From: an uncultured Collinsella sp. | GTDB lineage: Bacteria > Actinomycetota > Coriobacteriia > Coriobacteriales > Coriobacteriaceae | DNA length: 61,987 nucleotides | Assembly (NCBI GenBank): GCA_902479095.1 | Contig: CABSNL010000004.1 | Location: forward strand, 1-61,987 | Reading direction: 5' to 3' | Shown: piece by piece, positions 7,717-15,396 of the stretch | Layout of the letters: every line of letters starts with the position of its first letter | How positions within the stretch are numbered: position 1 is the first letter of the stretch | Notes under the pieces: generated by a model | What the model was told of the DNA's origin: nothing | Databases searched by the model: none | Seen by the model: the letters and a program-made list of their open reading frames with translations, nothing else | Made by a program: the position numbers and the translations under genes

Positions 7717-9285
7717 TTAGCTGGTATGGCGCCAGCGAGGGTCGGTGAGGGTTCTCGCCACGCCCAAGCCAACGGGCAGAAACGCCACGATGAGCACTGC
7801 GCGCACAAACCAGCCGAGCATGTTGACCGTGTCGAAGGTGCACATGTAATACATAGAGCGATAGAGATACAGACCGGGCACCATAATGACAATCGAAGGC
7901 ACCGTGAGGGCGATGCGCGGGTAGGTGAGCTTGACTTCGGCCAAGCTTGCCAGCAGACCCGATACCAGCGCGCCGATAAACGCTGCTGCCTCGGGAGGCA
8001 TTCCCGTGCTGAGGCCCAGGAAGGGAATCATCGTCGGCGCATCGACAAGGGTCAGACGCAGGGTATTGGACACGGCGCCGATCAACCCAGCTGCCGCGGC
8101 CATCTTTACCGGGCTGTTGAACATCACCGAGAAGCCGAATACGCCAACGAAGCTCATCACCACGCGCAGGAGCGTAAGGGCAAGCGGCGAAAGGCCCAGT
8201 GGGGCAAAGTCGTCCGGCGCCAGGCCAACACACTCGGCAACCATCCAACCTACGAGCGTCGCCATCACAATAATCGATACGGCATATGAAAGGCGCTCGA
8301 TACCGCTTCGCATGTCGAGCTTGGCGATGTCGAGGCCCGCCGTAATGAGCGGAAAGCCGGGAATCACAAAGAGCATGGCGCCGATATAGCCTTCTTGGTG
8401 CGACATTGCCCCCGGTATGACCTGGCCAAGGCCGAGCAATGCCAGCAGATACGAAACGCAAGCGAGCGCAACGCCGGTCGTCAGCGCGCTGAACTGACCA
8501 AGGCCTTGCTTGAGAATATGGGAGCGGGCAAAGTTGCCGACACCCGCGCCCACAAACGCGCAGGCCATCTCGATAGGGCCGCCGCCGAGCAAAAAGACGA
8601 AGGCGCCGCAAGCACAAGCTGCCGCAAGGCCCTGTTGCCAGGGAGAGTAATCGGGTTTTGAACTCTCAACGGTCTTGAGCATCTCGTGGTATTCGTGCAC
8701 GGTAAACCGGCGCCCATACGTCTCGATTTCCTTTAAGAAGCTCTCCATCATCCAAATGCGATGGGTATTGACTCCCGTTGTGGGCAGGCTGACAACCTCG
8801 TTAAAGCAGTGGCCATCTTCGATGCAGGTGCACTCAAACGACAGAAGACTTAAGTCAACGTGGATGGTGACACCGAGTACGGCGGCAACACGATTCATGG
8901 TATCGCGCACGCGCCAGGCACCCGTTCCGCTTGCCAGCATAAGCATGCCGGTGCGGCAGATGATGGATGATTTATCGGTGAGCGGCGCATCGACGGCAAG
9001 CTCATCGCCTGCCGTCACGATCTGGTGCCAGTCAGTTTTCATATGGAGCGCGCCGGCACGAACGCCGTGGTGCATGGGGGCTCTCGAAAGCAGCGAGTCA
9101 AGGCGCGAAGGCTGTGGGGGCTCCGTTGATTCGTCCTCAACCTCATCAGTCTCTTCATCGACCAGATCAAAGGAATCAAGCGGCGCTGGCTCGCGACGGT
9201 CGATCAGCTCCTCGTCCTCATCATCAAAGTAATTGAACTGATCGAGCATGTCCTCTTCGATTGAACGCTCGCTCGCGTCGTCCAT
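7717..9285 (-). CDS. ThrE-type threonine/serine exporter, both halves fused
   Basis: 522-aa membrane protein of the ThrE superfamily, which exports threonine and serine across the cytoplasmic membrane. An acidic N-terminal tail (1-65, rich in D/E) precedes a soluble ThrE domain (about 80-200, with CRTGMLMLASGTGAWRVRDTMNR), then five hydrophobic segments (about 220-360) and a second ThrE_2-like membrane half (about 375-515). In Firmicutes the halves are often separate genes; here they are one chain, as in corynebacterial ThrE. The start at 9285 is used because no better internal Met has a ribosome site. The gene appears monocistronic, flanked by terminator-like hairpins at 9354-9388 and 7449-7500. 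The substrate is assigned from the family only. Confidence 0.85.
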   Translation of the reverse strand: MDDASERSIEEDMLDQFNYFDDEDEELIDRREPAPLDSFDLVDEETDEVEDESTEPPQPSRLDSLLSRAPMHHGVRAGALHMKTDWHQIVTAGDELAVDAPLTDKSSIICRTGMLMLASGTGAWRVRDTMNRVAAVLGVTIHVDLSLLSFECTCIEDGHCFNEVVSLPTTGVNTHRIWMMESFLKEIETYGRRFTVHEYHEMLKTVESSKPDYSPWQQGLAAACACGAFVFLLGGGPIEMACAFVGAGVGNFARSHILKQGLGQFSALTTGVALACVSYLLALLGLGQVIPGAMSHQEGYIGAMLFVIPGFPLITAGLDIAKLDMRSGIERLSYAVSIIVMATLVGWMVAECVGLAPDDFAPLGLSPLALTLLRVVMSFVGVFGFSVMFNSPVKMAAAAGLIGAVSNTLRLTLVDAPTMIPFLGLSTGMPPEAAAFIGALVSGLLASLAEVKLTYPRIALTVPSIVIMVPGLYLYRSMYYMCTFDTVNMLGWFVRAVLIVAFLPVGLGVARTLTDPRWRHTS

Positions 9286-9393
9286 ATAGACGCTCCCTTC
9301 CTACCGACTAACCCCCATCCTAGGCAGCAACGGCTAAAGGAAACATAAAAGAGACGGCTGTCATGCGAGCCATGTGCTCAACAGCCGTTGGGC

Positions 9394-9420
9394 AGTCGTT
9401 TAAGAACGTCCCCAATGATT
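9394..9420 (-). repeat. GGGGAC-loop hairpin, divergent relative
   Basis: AGTCGTT (9394-9400) pairs with AATGATT (9414-9420) using two G-T pairs. The loop reads GGGGACGTTCTTA on the minus strand. It shares the GGGGAC core and 13-nt loop length with the stop-codon hairpins but is not next to a stop codon. Confidence 0.55.
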
Positions 9421-9507
9421 ACATCGATGTTCTAAGTGTCAACCAAGTCAACGCCGCAGGTAGAGGACGGACAGCGAGCGACGTCCAGGGCGAACAAGTT
9501 GGCATGA

Positions 9508-9548
9508 AAAAGGCAAGGCATAGACCTTCTGGTCATGCCTTGCCTTTT
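9508..9548 (-). terminator. Intrinsic terminator of lysS
   Basis: An 18-bp stem (9508-9526 with 9531-9548, one bulged A) and a 4-nt loop are followed on the minus strand by five T. It lies 167 nt beyond the lysS stop. The A-rich left flank could also let it work on the plus strand. Confidence 0.85.
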
Positions 9549-9589
9549 GAATGACAAATTGTCGCCCTGGGCGGCGCGCAGCGTCAACT

Positions 9590-9711
9590 GGTTACGCGGG
9601 TTGGTAAACCCGCGTAACCACCTAGGTCGCGCCCTTGAAGTTGAACGTCAGATTGTCCAAATGCGGCCCGCGCAGCGTCGAGCCGTTACGCGGTTCGTAG
9701 AACCGCGTAAC
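9590..9711 (-). repeat. Two tandem copies of a GTTACGCGG hairpin unit
   Basis: Copy A pairs GGTTACGCGGGTT (9590-9602) with 9607-9619 (13 bp, 4-nt loop). Copy B pairs GTTACGCGGTTC (9685-9696) with 9700-9711 (12 bp, 3-nt loop). Each is preceded by a similar stretch containing GCGCAGCGTC (9579-9588 and 9671-9680 approximately), so the repeat unit is about 95 bp, not only the stem. Copy B starts 3 nt past the lysS stop codon. Neither has a T tract. Confidence 0.75.
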
Positions 9712-9714
9712 AAG

Positions 9715-11679
9715 TTAGTACATCTTTGCGCCGGCGGGGATGGAGGCGTCGAGCTGGATCAGGTTGAGGCGCTCCTCGCCCTCCTCCTCGTGGACAGCGC
9801 TGATCAGCATGCCGCAGCTGGGAATACCCATCATCTTGCGCGGAGGCAGGTTGGTGATGGCGAGCAAGGTCTTGCCAACCAGGTCCTCGGGCTCGTAATA
9901 AGCGTGAATACCGGAGAGGATGGTGCGGTCGGTGCCGGTGCCGTCGTCGAGCGTAAAGTTCAGCAGCTTCTTGGACTTCTTGACGGCCTCGCATGCCTTG
10001 ACCTTCACAGCGCGGAAATCGCTCTTGGAGAAGGTATCAAAGTCGACGAACTCCTCAAACAGCGGCTCAACGGCGATCTTGGAGTAATCGAGCGTGGGCT
10101 TAAGCGACTTAACGAACGGGCTCGCGGCGTTGCCGGCCTCGGCAGCCTTGGCGGCAGCGGCACCGGACTGGAAACCCTTCTCGGGCTTCATGTGCGGGAA
10201 CAGCAGCACGTCGCGGATAGAAGCCTGGTTGGTAAGCAGCATGACCACGCGGTCGATACCAATGCCAATGCCGCCTGCGGGAGGCATACCGTACTCGAGG
10301 GCGCGCACGTAGTCCTCGTCATACTCCATGGCCTCATCGTCGCCGCCGGCCTTCTCGGCCATCTGGGCGGCAAAGCGCTCAGCCTGGTCGACCGGGTCGT
10401 TGAGCTCGGAGAATGCGTTGGCGTACTCGTGGCCGGCGATGACCAGCTCAAAGCGGTGGGTCAAACGCGGGTCGTCCTCAAAACGCTTGGCGAGCGGGCT
10501 GACCTCGATGGGGTAATCGCACACGAAGGTCGGGTTGACGATGGTGTCCTCGCCCAGCTCATCGTAAATCTCGGCGATGATCTTGCCAGCAGTCCACTCG
10601 GGCTTGATCTCCAGGCCCTTCTCGCGCGCGGCGGCAGCAAGCTCCTCGACCGGCGTGTCGATGGTGACCTGCTTGCCGAGCACGTCGGAGACGATATCGG
10701 TCATGGGGCGACTTGCCCACTCACCGGACAGGTCGATAGTCTGGCCCTGATACTCAATAACCTCGGGGTTGCCGATAGCCTTGTTAGCGGCCTTGATGAC
10801 GCCCTGGGCGAGCGCCTTCATGCCCTCGAGATCGGAGAAGGCGCGGTAGGCCTCCATCGTGGTGAACTCGGGATTGTGGGTAAGGTCCATACCCTCGTTG
10901 CGGAAGATACGACCGATTTCGAACACGCGCTCAAAGCCGCCGACGATGCAGCGCTTGAGATGCAGCTCGGTGGCGATACGCAGGTAGCACTCCTGATCGA
11001 GAGCGTTGAAGTGCGTGATGAACGGCTTGGCAGTAGCTCCGCCCTGGATGGTCTGCAGGATAGGGGTCTCGACCTCCATGTAGCCATCGGACTCCATAAA
11101 GCGGCGGAACGTGGAGAGAATCTGCGAACGCTTGCGGAAGGTCTCGCGAACGTCGTCGTTGGCGATCAGGTCGACATAGCGCTGACGATAGCGGGTCTCC
11201 TTGTCGGAGAGACCGTGGAACTTCTCGGGCAGCGGGCGAACGGCCTTGGACAGCAGCGTCGCGCTCTTGGGGGCAACGGAAAGCTGGCCACGCTTGGTGC
11301 GCACGACTACGCCGGCCACGCCCAGGATATCGCCCAGGTCGAGTGCCTTGAGCGTATTCCAGGCGGCCTCGTCCATGTCGTTGATGCGGCAGAACAGCTG
11401 AATCTCGGCAGTCGCATCGCGCACAACGATGAACATGATCTTGCCCTGACCGCGCTTGGCGACCACGCGGCCGGCGATCTTCACGACGTCCTCGGTGTCC
11501 TCGCCATCGGCAAGCTCGGCGTACTTAGCCTCGATGTCGACGACGTAGTCCTCAACCTCGGAGTGCTCGGGATAGGGGTTCTGGCCCGCCTCGAACAGGG
11601 AGGCACGCTTGGCCAGGCGGGTGGCGCGCTCGTCGTTGAGCGTCGATGCCTGATCGGCGGCGTTCTGGTTCTCTGCCAT
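9715..11679 (-). CDS. lysS: Lysyl-tRNA synthetase (class II) with C-terminal tRNA-binding domain
   Basis: 654 aa, compared with about 490-510 for usual bacterial LysRS. Charges tRNA-Lys with lysine. Residues about 55-150 form the OB-fold anticodon domain (KIAGRVVAKRGQGKIMF). The class II core follows, with DLTHNPEFTTMEAYRAF and motif 3 GIGIDRVVMLL near 500. Residues about 545-654 are an added domain resembling the MetRS C-terminal/Trbp111 fold: FDTFSKSDFRAVKVKACEAV, ILSGIHAYYEPEDLVGK and NLPPRKMMGIPSCGMLISA. That tail normally helps MetRS dimerise or hold tRNA; on LysRS it is unusual. greA lies 79 nt upstream with a terminator-like hairpin between. Downstream are the tandem hairpins and a terminator. 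Confidence 0.95.
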   Translation of the reverse strand: MAENQNAADQASTLNDERATRLAKRASLFEAGQNPYPEHSEVEDYVVDIEAKYAELADGEDTEDVVKIAGRVVAKRGQGKIMFIVVRDATAEIQLFCRINDMDEAAWNTLKALDLGDILGVAGVVVRTKRGQLSVAPKSATLLSKAVRPLPEKFHGLSDKETRYRQRYVDLIANDDVRETFRKRSQILSTFRRFMESDGYMEVETPILQTIQGGATAKPFITHFNALDQECYLRIATELHLKRCIVGGFERVFEIGRIFRNEGMDLTHNPEFTTMEAYRAFSDLEGMKALAQGVIKAANKAIGNPEVIEYQGQTIDLSGEWASRPMTDIVSDVLGKQVTIDTPVEELAAAAREKGLEIKPEWTAGKIIAEIYDELGEDTIVNPTFVCDYPIEVSPLAKRFEDDPRLTHRFELVIAGHEYANAFSELNDPVDQAERFAAQMAEKAGGDDEAMEYDEDYVRALEYGMPPAGGIGIGIDRVVMLLTNQASIRDVLLFPHMKPEKGFQSGAAAAKAAEAGNAASPFVKSLKPTLDYSKIAVEPLFEEFVDFDTFSKSDFRAVKVKACEAVKKSKKLLNFTLDDGTGTDRTILSGIHAYYEPEDLVGKTLLAITNLPPRKMMGIPSCGMLISAVHEEEGEERLNLIQLDASIPAGAKMY

Positions 11680-11696
11680 AAGTTAGCTCCTCAAAC

Positions 11697-11730
11697 TAAA
11701 ACGCTCCCCAGGATTCGGTCCCAGGGAGCG
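11697..11730 (-). terminator. Terminator-like hairpin between greA and lysS
   Basis: A 7-bp stem, CGCTCCC (11702-11708) with GGGAGCG (11724-11730), is followed on the minus strand by TTTT. It lies 28 nt past the greA stop and ends about 20 nt before the lysS start, so it may only reduce read-through. Confidence 0.6.
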
Positions 11731-11758
11731 AAAACATACCTTTACGCGGGACCGTGGT

Positions 11759-12229
11759 CTAGCGTGCGATCTTGGCGATGGTGTAGACGCGAGTCTTGCC
11801 GGAAGGCGTAACGACCTCGACGGAGTCGCCCTCGCCATGACCAATGATGGCGTGGCCGACCGGAGACTCGTTGGAGATCTTGTGCTCGAGCGAGTTGGTC
11901 TCGGTGGTACCGACAAGCGTGACCTCGATGAGCTCACCGTTGGGGTCGACCAGGGTAACAGTCGAGCCAATGGAGACGATCAGGTCGCCCGTGCTGGCAG
12001 CGATCTGAGCGTTGGCGAGGATGGCCTGGATCTCGGCGATACGAGCGGCGTTCTGGGCCTGCTTGTCCTTGGCGGCATCGTACTCGGAGTTCTCCGAAAG
12101 GTCGCCGAACGCGCGGGCTTCCTTGATGTCCTCGACGATCTCCTTGGCGTAATCGCCCTCACGCCAAGCGAGCTCCTCGACGAGCTTCTGGCGGCCCTCA
12201 GCGGTCAGTACGATCTGGCTTGCGTCCAT
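11759..12229 (-). CDS. greA: Transcription elongation factor GreA
   Basis: 156 aa, normal length. GreA binds the RNA polymerase secondary channel and stimulates cleavage of backtracked transcripts. The N-terminal coiled coil shows the family pattern LTAEGRQKLVEELAWRE, and the acidic tip region has FGDLSENSEYDAAKDKQ (residues about 45-62). The C-terminal FKBP-like domain ends in GHAIIGHGEGDSVEVVTPSGK. The start at 12229 (MDASQIVLTAEG) fits the family. It sits between tatA and lysS on the same strand; the greA-lysS pairing is common in Gram-positive bacteria. Confidence 0.95.
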   Translation of the reverse strand: MDASQIVLTAEGRQKLVEELAWREGDYAKEIVEDIKEARAFGDLSENSEYDAAKDKQAQNAARIAEIQAILANAQIAASTGDLIVSIGSTVTLVDPNGELIEVTLVGTTETNSLEHKISNESPVGHAIIGHGEGDSVEVVTPSGKTRVYTIAKIAR

Positions 12230-12278
12230 ACGGATATCTCCCCAACTATGATGTAACGATCAACTGTCAACAAAAACG

Positions 12279-12312
12279 AAAAAAGACCGGCTAGCCTGCG
12301 GGCAAGCCGGTC
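12279..12312 (-). terminator. Intrinsic terminator of tatA
   Basis: An 8-bp stem, GACCGGCT (12285-12292) with AGCCGGTC (12305-12312), is followed by six T on the minus strand. It separates tatA from greA. Confidence 0.85.
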
Positions 12313-12337
12313 AGGTGCTCACCCCAAAGGGATGGGA

Positions 12338-12613
12338 CTACTCTGCGTCCGCGTCGCTGTCCTCTGCCTTCTTTTGCTTGGCAGCAGCGAGCTTGGCCTC
12401 GAGCTCTGCGATCTCCTTGTCCTCCTTGGACTCCTCGACCACAACGTCCTCGGCCTGCTTGGTTTCGCCCTTATCGTCGCCCTCCATACCCTCGCGGATA
12501 TTCTTGACGGTAGAGCCGAGGGACTTACCGAGCTTCGGCAGGTTCTTAGGCCCAAAGATAATCAGGACAACAACGAGAATAATGATGAGCTCAGGAGCCC
12601 TCAGTCCAAACAT
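12338..12613 (-). CDS. tatA: Twin-arginine translocase subunit TatA/TatE
   Basis: 91-aa Sec-independent export component, forming the variable pore of the Tat system in the cytoplasmic membrane. Residues 1-20 are one transmembrane helix (PELIIILVVVLIIFGP), then the hallmark FGPKNLPKLGKSLG hinge and amphipathic helix, then an acidic E/K/A tail. The start at 12613 has GGAGG 6 nt upstream. The open frame continues upstream only because it crosses the tRNA-Pro gene. No tatC is nearby. The gene is preceded by the tRNA-Pro terminator and followed by its own terminator, so it is a single-gene unit. Confidence 0.93.
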   Translation of the reverse strand: MFGLRAPELIIILVVVLIIFGPKNLPKLGKSLGSTVKNIREGMEGDDKGETKQAEDVVVEESKEDKEIAELEAKLAAAKQKKAEDSDADAE

Positions 12614-12686
12614 GTAGACCTCCACAATACAGCGAGACAAGCTCGAATGAGTATACCGCGGGTATCGCGGTATCACAACAATAGCT

Positions 12687-12714
12687 AAAAAAAGGGACCG
12701 CAAGAAGCGGTCCC
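12687..12714 (-). terminator. Intrinsic terminator of tRNA-Pro
   Basis: GGGACCGC (12694-12701) pairs with GCGGTCCC (12707-12714) around a 5-nt loop, followed by seven T on the minus strand, 12 nt past the tRNA CCA end. Confidence 0.9.
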
Positions 12715-12725
12715 TCCTCATGCTC

Positions 12726-12802
12726 TGGTCGGGTTGACTGGATTTGAACCAGCGACCCCTGCGTCCCGAACGCAGTGCTCTACCAAACTGAGCCACAACC
12801 CG
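12726..12802 (-). tRNA. tRNA-Pro (anticodon CGG)
   Basis: 77 nt including an encoded CCA (12726-12728). The acceptor stem CGGGTTG/CAACCCG is perfect with discriminator A. The anticodon stem CTGCG/CGCAG encloses TTCGGGA, giving anticodon CGG. The T arm contains GGTTCAAATCC. It lies 49 nt downstream of ispE and has its own terminator. Confidence 0.97.
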
Positions 12803-12851
12803 TTAGCTCGACTATAGTAACAAAGATTTCCGTCGTGTGCCAGAGAAATTT

Positions 12852-13748
12852 TTACTTCTTTGGCGCTTCAATGCGAACCGTGTCGGAAACGAGCTCCGTT
12901 GCATAAGCCCACCAGCCGTTTTGATGAGCGGCTGCCGAAAGATTGGCTGCCGTGGCGGCGCTATCGCAGAGAGCAAACGAGCAGGCACCCGAACCGCACA
13001 CGTTTGCGGCAATGGTACCGTCCTGTGAACGAAGCCAGTCGAGCACTGTTTGAATCCGCGGCTCCATCTGCGCGGAAATGACACCCAGGTTGTTGTGGAC
13101 GAGCGCGTAGGCCGCCTCTGCGTCTCCCGAGCGAAGGGCAGATGCGATCGCTCCAGGCTTGTCCGCAGGCGCTGGGGTCTCGTCAAAACGTCGATAGGCT
13201 TCAATTGTTGAAACGCTTGCCTCGCGCGGCTTGACCAGCACGACGGGTGTCGCGGGAAGTGCGGGGTACTCAGTTGCCAGCACGTCTCCCCCACCCACGT
13301 AAAATGCAGGGCTGGCATGCAAAAAGAAGGGAACGTCGGCGCCAATGCCGAGCGCGATGTTGTCCAGCGCGGGATCGGCACGGTCGATACCCCAACTCTC
13401 TGCCAAGGCGACAATGACCGCCGCGGCATCCGTCGAAGGACCGCCCAGGCCGGCACACAACGGGATGCGCTTCTCGATCGTGATGCAGACATTGGCTTCG
13501 CGACCATAATGCTCGGCCATAGCGAGCGCAGCACGATACGCCGTATTCTTTTGCATGGGAAAGTCGGATGTCGGAATCGTCTGGACGGTCAGCGCCTGTG
13601 CCGGCGTAACCGTCACGGTATCGACAAGACCGACGGCTGCCATCAGGGAATCGACCTTATGGTAGCCGCGGTCGTCACGCTCGGTATGAACCCCTAGATA
13701 GAGGTTGATCTTTGCCGGCGCGGAAAGGGTCAGGGACCAATCGGTCAC
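12852..13748 (-). CDS. ispE: 4-diphosphocytidyl-2-C-methyl-D-erythritol kinase IspE
   Basis: 298-aa GHMP-family kinase of the non-mevalonate (MEP) isoprenoid pathway; it phosphorylates CDP-ME at the 2-hydroxyl using ATP. The N-terminus shows SAPAKINLYLGV, and the GHMP ATP loop is PLCAGLGGPSTDAAAV (about residues 95-110), a variant of the common GLGGGSSDAA form. The C-terminus has a VCGSGACSFAL motif like the family's MSGSGPTCF. The start at 13748 lies 2 nt after the veg stop, so veg and ispE are co-transcribed, an arrangement also known near ispE in Bacillus. tRNA-Pro follows on the same strand. Confidence 0.92.
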   Translation of the reverse strand: MTDWSLTLSAPAKINLYLGVHTERDDRGYHKVDSLMAAVGLVDTVTVTPAQALTVQTIPTSDFPMQKNTAYRAALAMAEHYGREANVCITIEKRIPLCAGLGGPSTDAAAVIVALAESWGIDRADPALDNIALGIGADVPFFLHASPAFYVGGGDVLATEYPALPATPVVLVKPREASVSTIEAYRRFDETPAPADKPGAIASALRSGDAEAAYALVHNNLGVISAQMEPRIQTVLDWLRSQDGTIAANVCGSGACSFALCDSAATAANLSAAAHQNGWWAYATELVSDTVRIEAPKK

Positions 13749-13750
13749 CG

Positions 13751-14047
13751 CTAGTGCTCCTCGAGCTGATTGCCGAGCGGGGTAAAAATGTGCTCGCCGC
13801 TCTCGGGGTCGAACAGCTCGACCTGGCCGGTGAGAACATCAATATACTGGTAGGACTGACGCGACTTGCGGCCACGGCGCTCGTCGACCTCGACGATAAA
13901 GACTGCCGGATGGACGCTCTTGATGGTGCCCATGCGCTCGACGACGCGGGTGCGGCCCATGTTGGCCTTCACCTTAACGCGATCGCCCACCATATCGGTC
14001 AGCTTCTCGTGGATGTCGTCGACGTGATTGACTTCCATCTCTTCCAT
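13751..14047 (-). CDS. veg: Veg family protein (DUF1021)
   Basis: 98-aa small protein related to Bacillus Veg, linked there to biofilm gene expression; its biochemical role is unsettled. The core is DIHEKLTDMVGDRVKVKANMGRTRVVERMGTI, an SH3-like beta barrel with a basic face that could bind nucleic acid. The start at 14047 (MEEMEVNHV) is chosen over an upstream Met because GGAGG lies 8 nt before it. The C-terminal extension (QVELFDPESGEHIFTPLG) is longer than Bacillus Veg. It leads the veg-ispE unit. A candidate promoter lies at 14115-14144. Confidence 0.85.
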   Translation of the reverse strand: MEEMEVNHVDDIHEKLTDMVGDRVKVKANMGRTRVVERMGTIKSVHPAVFIVEVDERRGRKSRQSYQYIDVLTGQVELFDPESGEHIFTPLGNQLEEH

Positions 14048-14114
14048 GAACAGGGCCTCCAGAAGGTGCAATTCAAAAAGGGGATAATACCCCTAAGATA
14101 GACAAAACTCTTAT

Positions 14115-14144
14115 ACTATAGCACCCTGTTGTGGCCATACGCAA
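14115..14144 (-). promoter_or_regulatory. Candidate sigma-A promoter for veg-ispE
   Basis: On the minus strand TTGCGT (14139-14144) and TATAGT (14115-14120) are separated by 18 nt, about 70 nt before the veg start. The -35 overlaps the palindrome that follows dtd. In the leader, GGGGTATTATCCCC followed by T (14080-14093) could form a weak hairpin. Confidence 0.45.
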
Positions 14145-14162
14145 GTAGCTAATTAGCTACTT
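14143..14162. repeat. Perfect 20-bp palindrome at the dtd stop codon
   Basis: AAGTAGCTAATTAGCTACTT is fully self-complementary, and its right end supplies two bases of the dtd stop codon (14161-14163). The AGCTAC half matches the outer part of the 36-bp arms at 51368-51492. It has no GGGAC loop and may be a collapsed relative of the stop-codon hairpins. Confidence 0.6.
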
Positions 14163-14607
14163 ACAGAGTATCGGTGTCCAGGACGATGGTGAACGGACCG
14201 TCGTTGACCAAGTCGACTTTCATATCGGCGCCGAAAATGCCATGCGCTACGTGCTCGACGTCCTCGCGCACAAGCGTCAGGAAGTACTCGTAGAGCTCGT
14301 TGGCGACATCGGGGGCGCCGGCATCCGTAAACGATGGACGGCGGCCGTGACGGCAATCGGCGAACAGCGTGAACTGCGACACCACGAGAACCTCGCCGTC
14401 GACATCGGCAAGTGCCAGGTTGGTCTTGCCGTTCTCGTCCTCGTTAATGCGCAAGCCCCGGAGCTTGCCCCACAGCTTATCGGCCTCAGCGCGCGTGTCG
14501 CCGTGACCCACGCCCAGCAGCACCAGATAGCCGCGCCCAATTTTGCCCACGCACTCGCCGTCGACCGTCACGCCGGCGTTGAGCACGCGCTGCACCACCG
14601 CACGCAC
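14161..14607 (-). CDS. dtd: D-aminoacyl-tRNA deacylase
   Basis: 148 aa, standard length. Removes D-amino acids (and glycine from tRNA-Ala) mischarged on tRNA, acting in the cytoplasm. N-terminus MRAVVQRVLNAGVTVDGE, the SQFTLFAD active-site motif (residues about 77-84), and the cross-subunit motif NDGPFTIVLDT near the C-terminus, where the family usually has NxGPVT. It starts 3 nt after the rdgB stop, so the two are co-transcribed. Its stop codon lies inside a perfect palindrome. Confidence 0.93.
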   Translation of the reverse strand: MRAVVQRVLNAGVTVDGECVGKIGRGYLVLLGVGHGDTRAEADKLWGKLRGLRINEDENGKTNLALADVDGEVLVVSQFTLFADCRHGRRPSFTDAGAPDVANELYEYFLTLVREDVEHVAHGIFGADMKVDLVNDGPFTIVLDTDTL

Positions 14608-14610
14608 GGC

Positions 14611-15252
14611 CTACTCCTCGCCCGTCAGTTTGGCGGATAGGTGCTCGAGCGCATGGAATCGATGGCTGATGGCGTTCTTCTCGTCCGCCGTCAGCTCGGC
14701 CATGGTCTTGCCCGGCGTGTCGACCGGCAGGAACAGCGGGTCGTAGCCAAAGCCGTGATCGCCGCGACCCTCGTGTGCGATAACGCCCTCGCAGGCGCCC
14801 TCACCATAGGTGACCAAACCGTCCGTGTCGATGAGCGCGACGACGCTCATAAAGCGCGCAGTGCGGTCCTCGTCGGCCACGCCCTCCAGATTCACGAGCA
14901 GTTTGGCATTGTTGGCGGCATCGTCGCCGTGAACGCCCGCGTAGCGCGCGCTATACACACCGGGCTCACCATCCAGCGCGTCAACGACCAGGCCCGAATC
15001 GTCGGCAATGGCCATGAGCCCCGTCTCTTCGACGGCAGCCTGCGCCTTGATGATGGCGTTCTCCAAAAACGTCGTACCGTTTTCCTCGGGGTCCTCAAAA
15101 TCGCCCAGCTGACCGAGCGCCACAAAGCGAACCTCGGGCATAACCTTGCCCAAAATGGCCTCGATCTCGGTGAGCTTATGGGCGTTGCCCGTTGCCACGA
15201 CGATGGTCGCCGCCGGGTCGAGGGTGTCGATGTCGATCTTCTCAAGTGCCAT
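14611..15252 (-). CDS. rdgB: XTP/dITP diphosphatase (RdgB/HAM1)
   Basis: 213-aa house-cleaning pyrophosphatase hydrolysing dITP, XTP and ITP to monophosphates so they do not enter nucleic acids. Motifs: VVATGNAHKLTEI (family SxNxxKxxE), FLENAIIKAQAA, the catalytic IADDSGL, and HGFGYDPLFLP with SHR near the end. The start at 15252 (MALEKIDI) has AAGGAG 7 nt upstream; the longer open frame is not needed. Coupled to dtd. A 142-nt gap from rph holds hairpin copy 2. Confidence 0.93.
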   Translation of the reverse strand: MALEKIDIDTLDPAATIVVATGNAHKLTEIEAILGKVMPEVRFVALGQLGDFEDPEENGTTFLENAIIKAQAAVEETGLMAIADDSGLVVDALDGEPGVYSARYAGVHGDDAANNAKLLVNLEGVADEDRTARFMSVVALIDTDGLVTYGEGACEGVIAHEGRGDHGFGYDPLFLPVDTPGKTMAELTADEKNAISHRFHALEHLSAKLTGEE

Positions 15253-15359
15253 GAGTGGTCTCCTTGTCCGTATAGCAAAGTCACGTAAAAGGGACCGGTC
15301 CGTCGGCGTCTCCCCTTTCATGTGGCATCAACCTTATCTATCGGCGTTTCCGCAGATAA

Positions 15360-15396
15360 AACCTGCCAAAATAAACCCGTCCCTTTTTGGCAGGTT
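15360..15396 (-). repeat. Stop-codon hairpin, copy 2 (rph)
   Basis: AACCTGCCAAAA (15360-15371) pairs perfectly with 15385-15396. The 13-nt loop reads AGGGACGGGTTTA on the minus strand. The stem includes two bases of the rph stop codon (15395-15397). Similarity to the copy at 43551-43587 continues about 15 nt past the stem (GCAGATAAAA and flanks). Confidence 0.9.

Larger units (their letters stand above)
9286..9714. other. Intergenic region rich in hairpins
   Basis: 429 nt between thrE and the lysS stop. From the lysS side it holds two related 12-13-bp hairpins (9685-9711 and 9590-9619), the lysS terminator (9508-9548), a GGGGAC-loop hairpin (9394-9420) and an 8-bp stem hairpin at 9354-9388 (ACGGCTGT/ACAGCCGT). 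No convincing reading frame is present; a small RNA cannot be excluded. Confidence 0.65.

Noticed and set aside
12614..12796. 61-codon N-terminal extension of tatA
   Set aside because: It translates the tRNA-Pro gene; the true start has GGAGG before it and fits the family.
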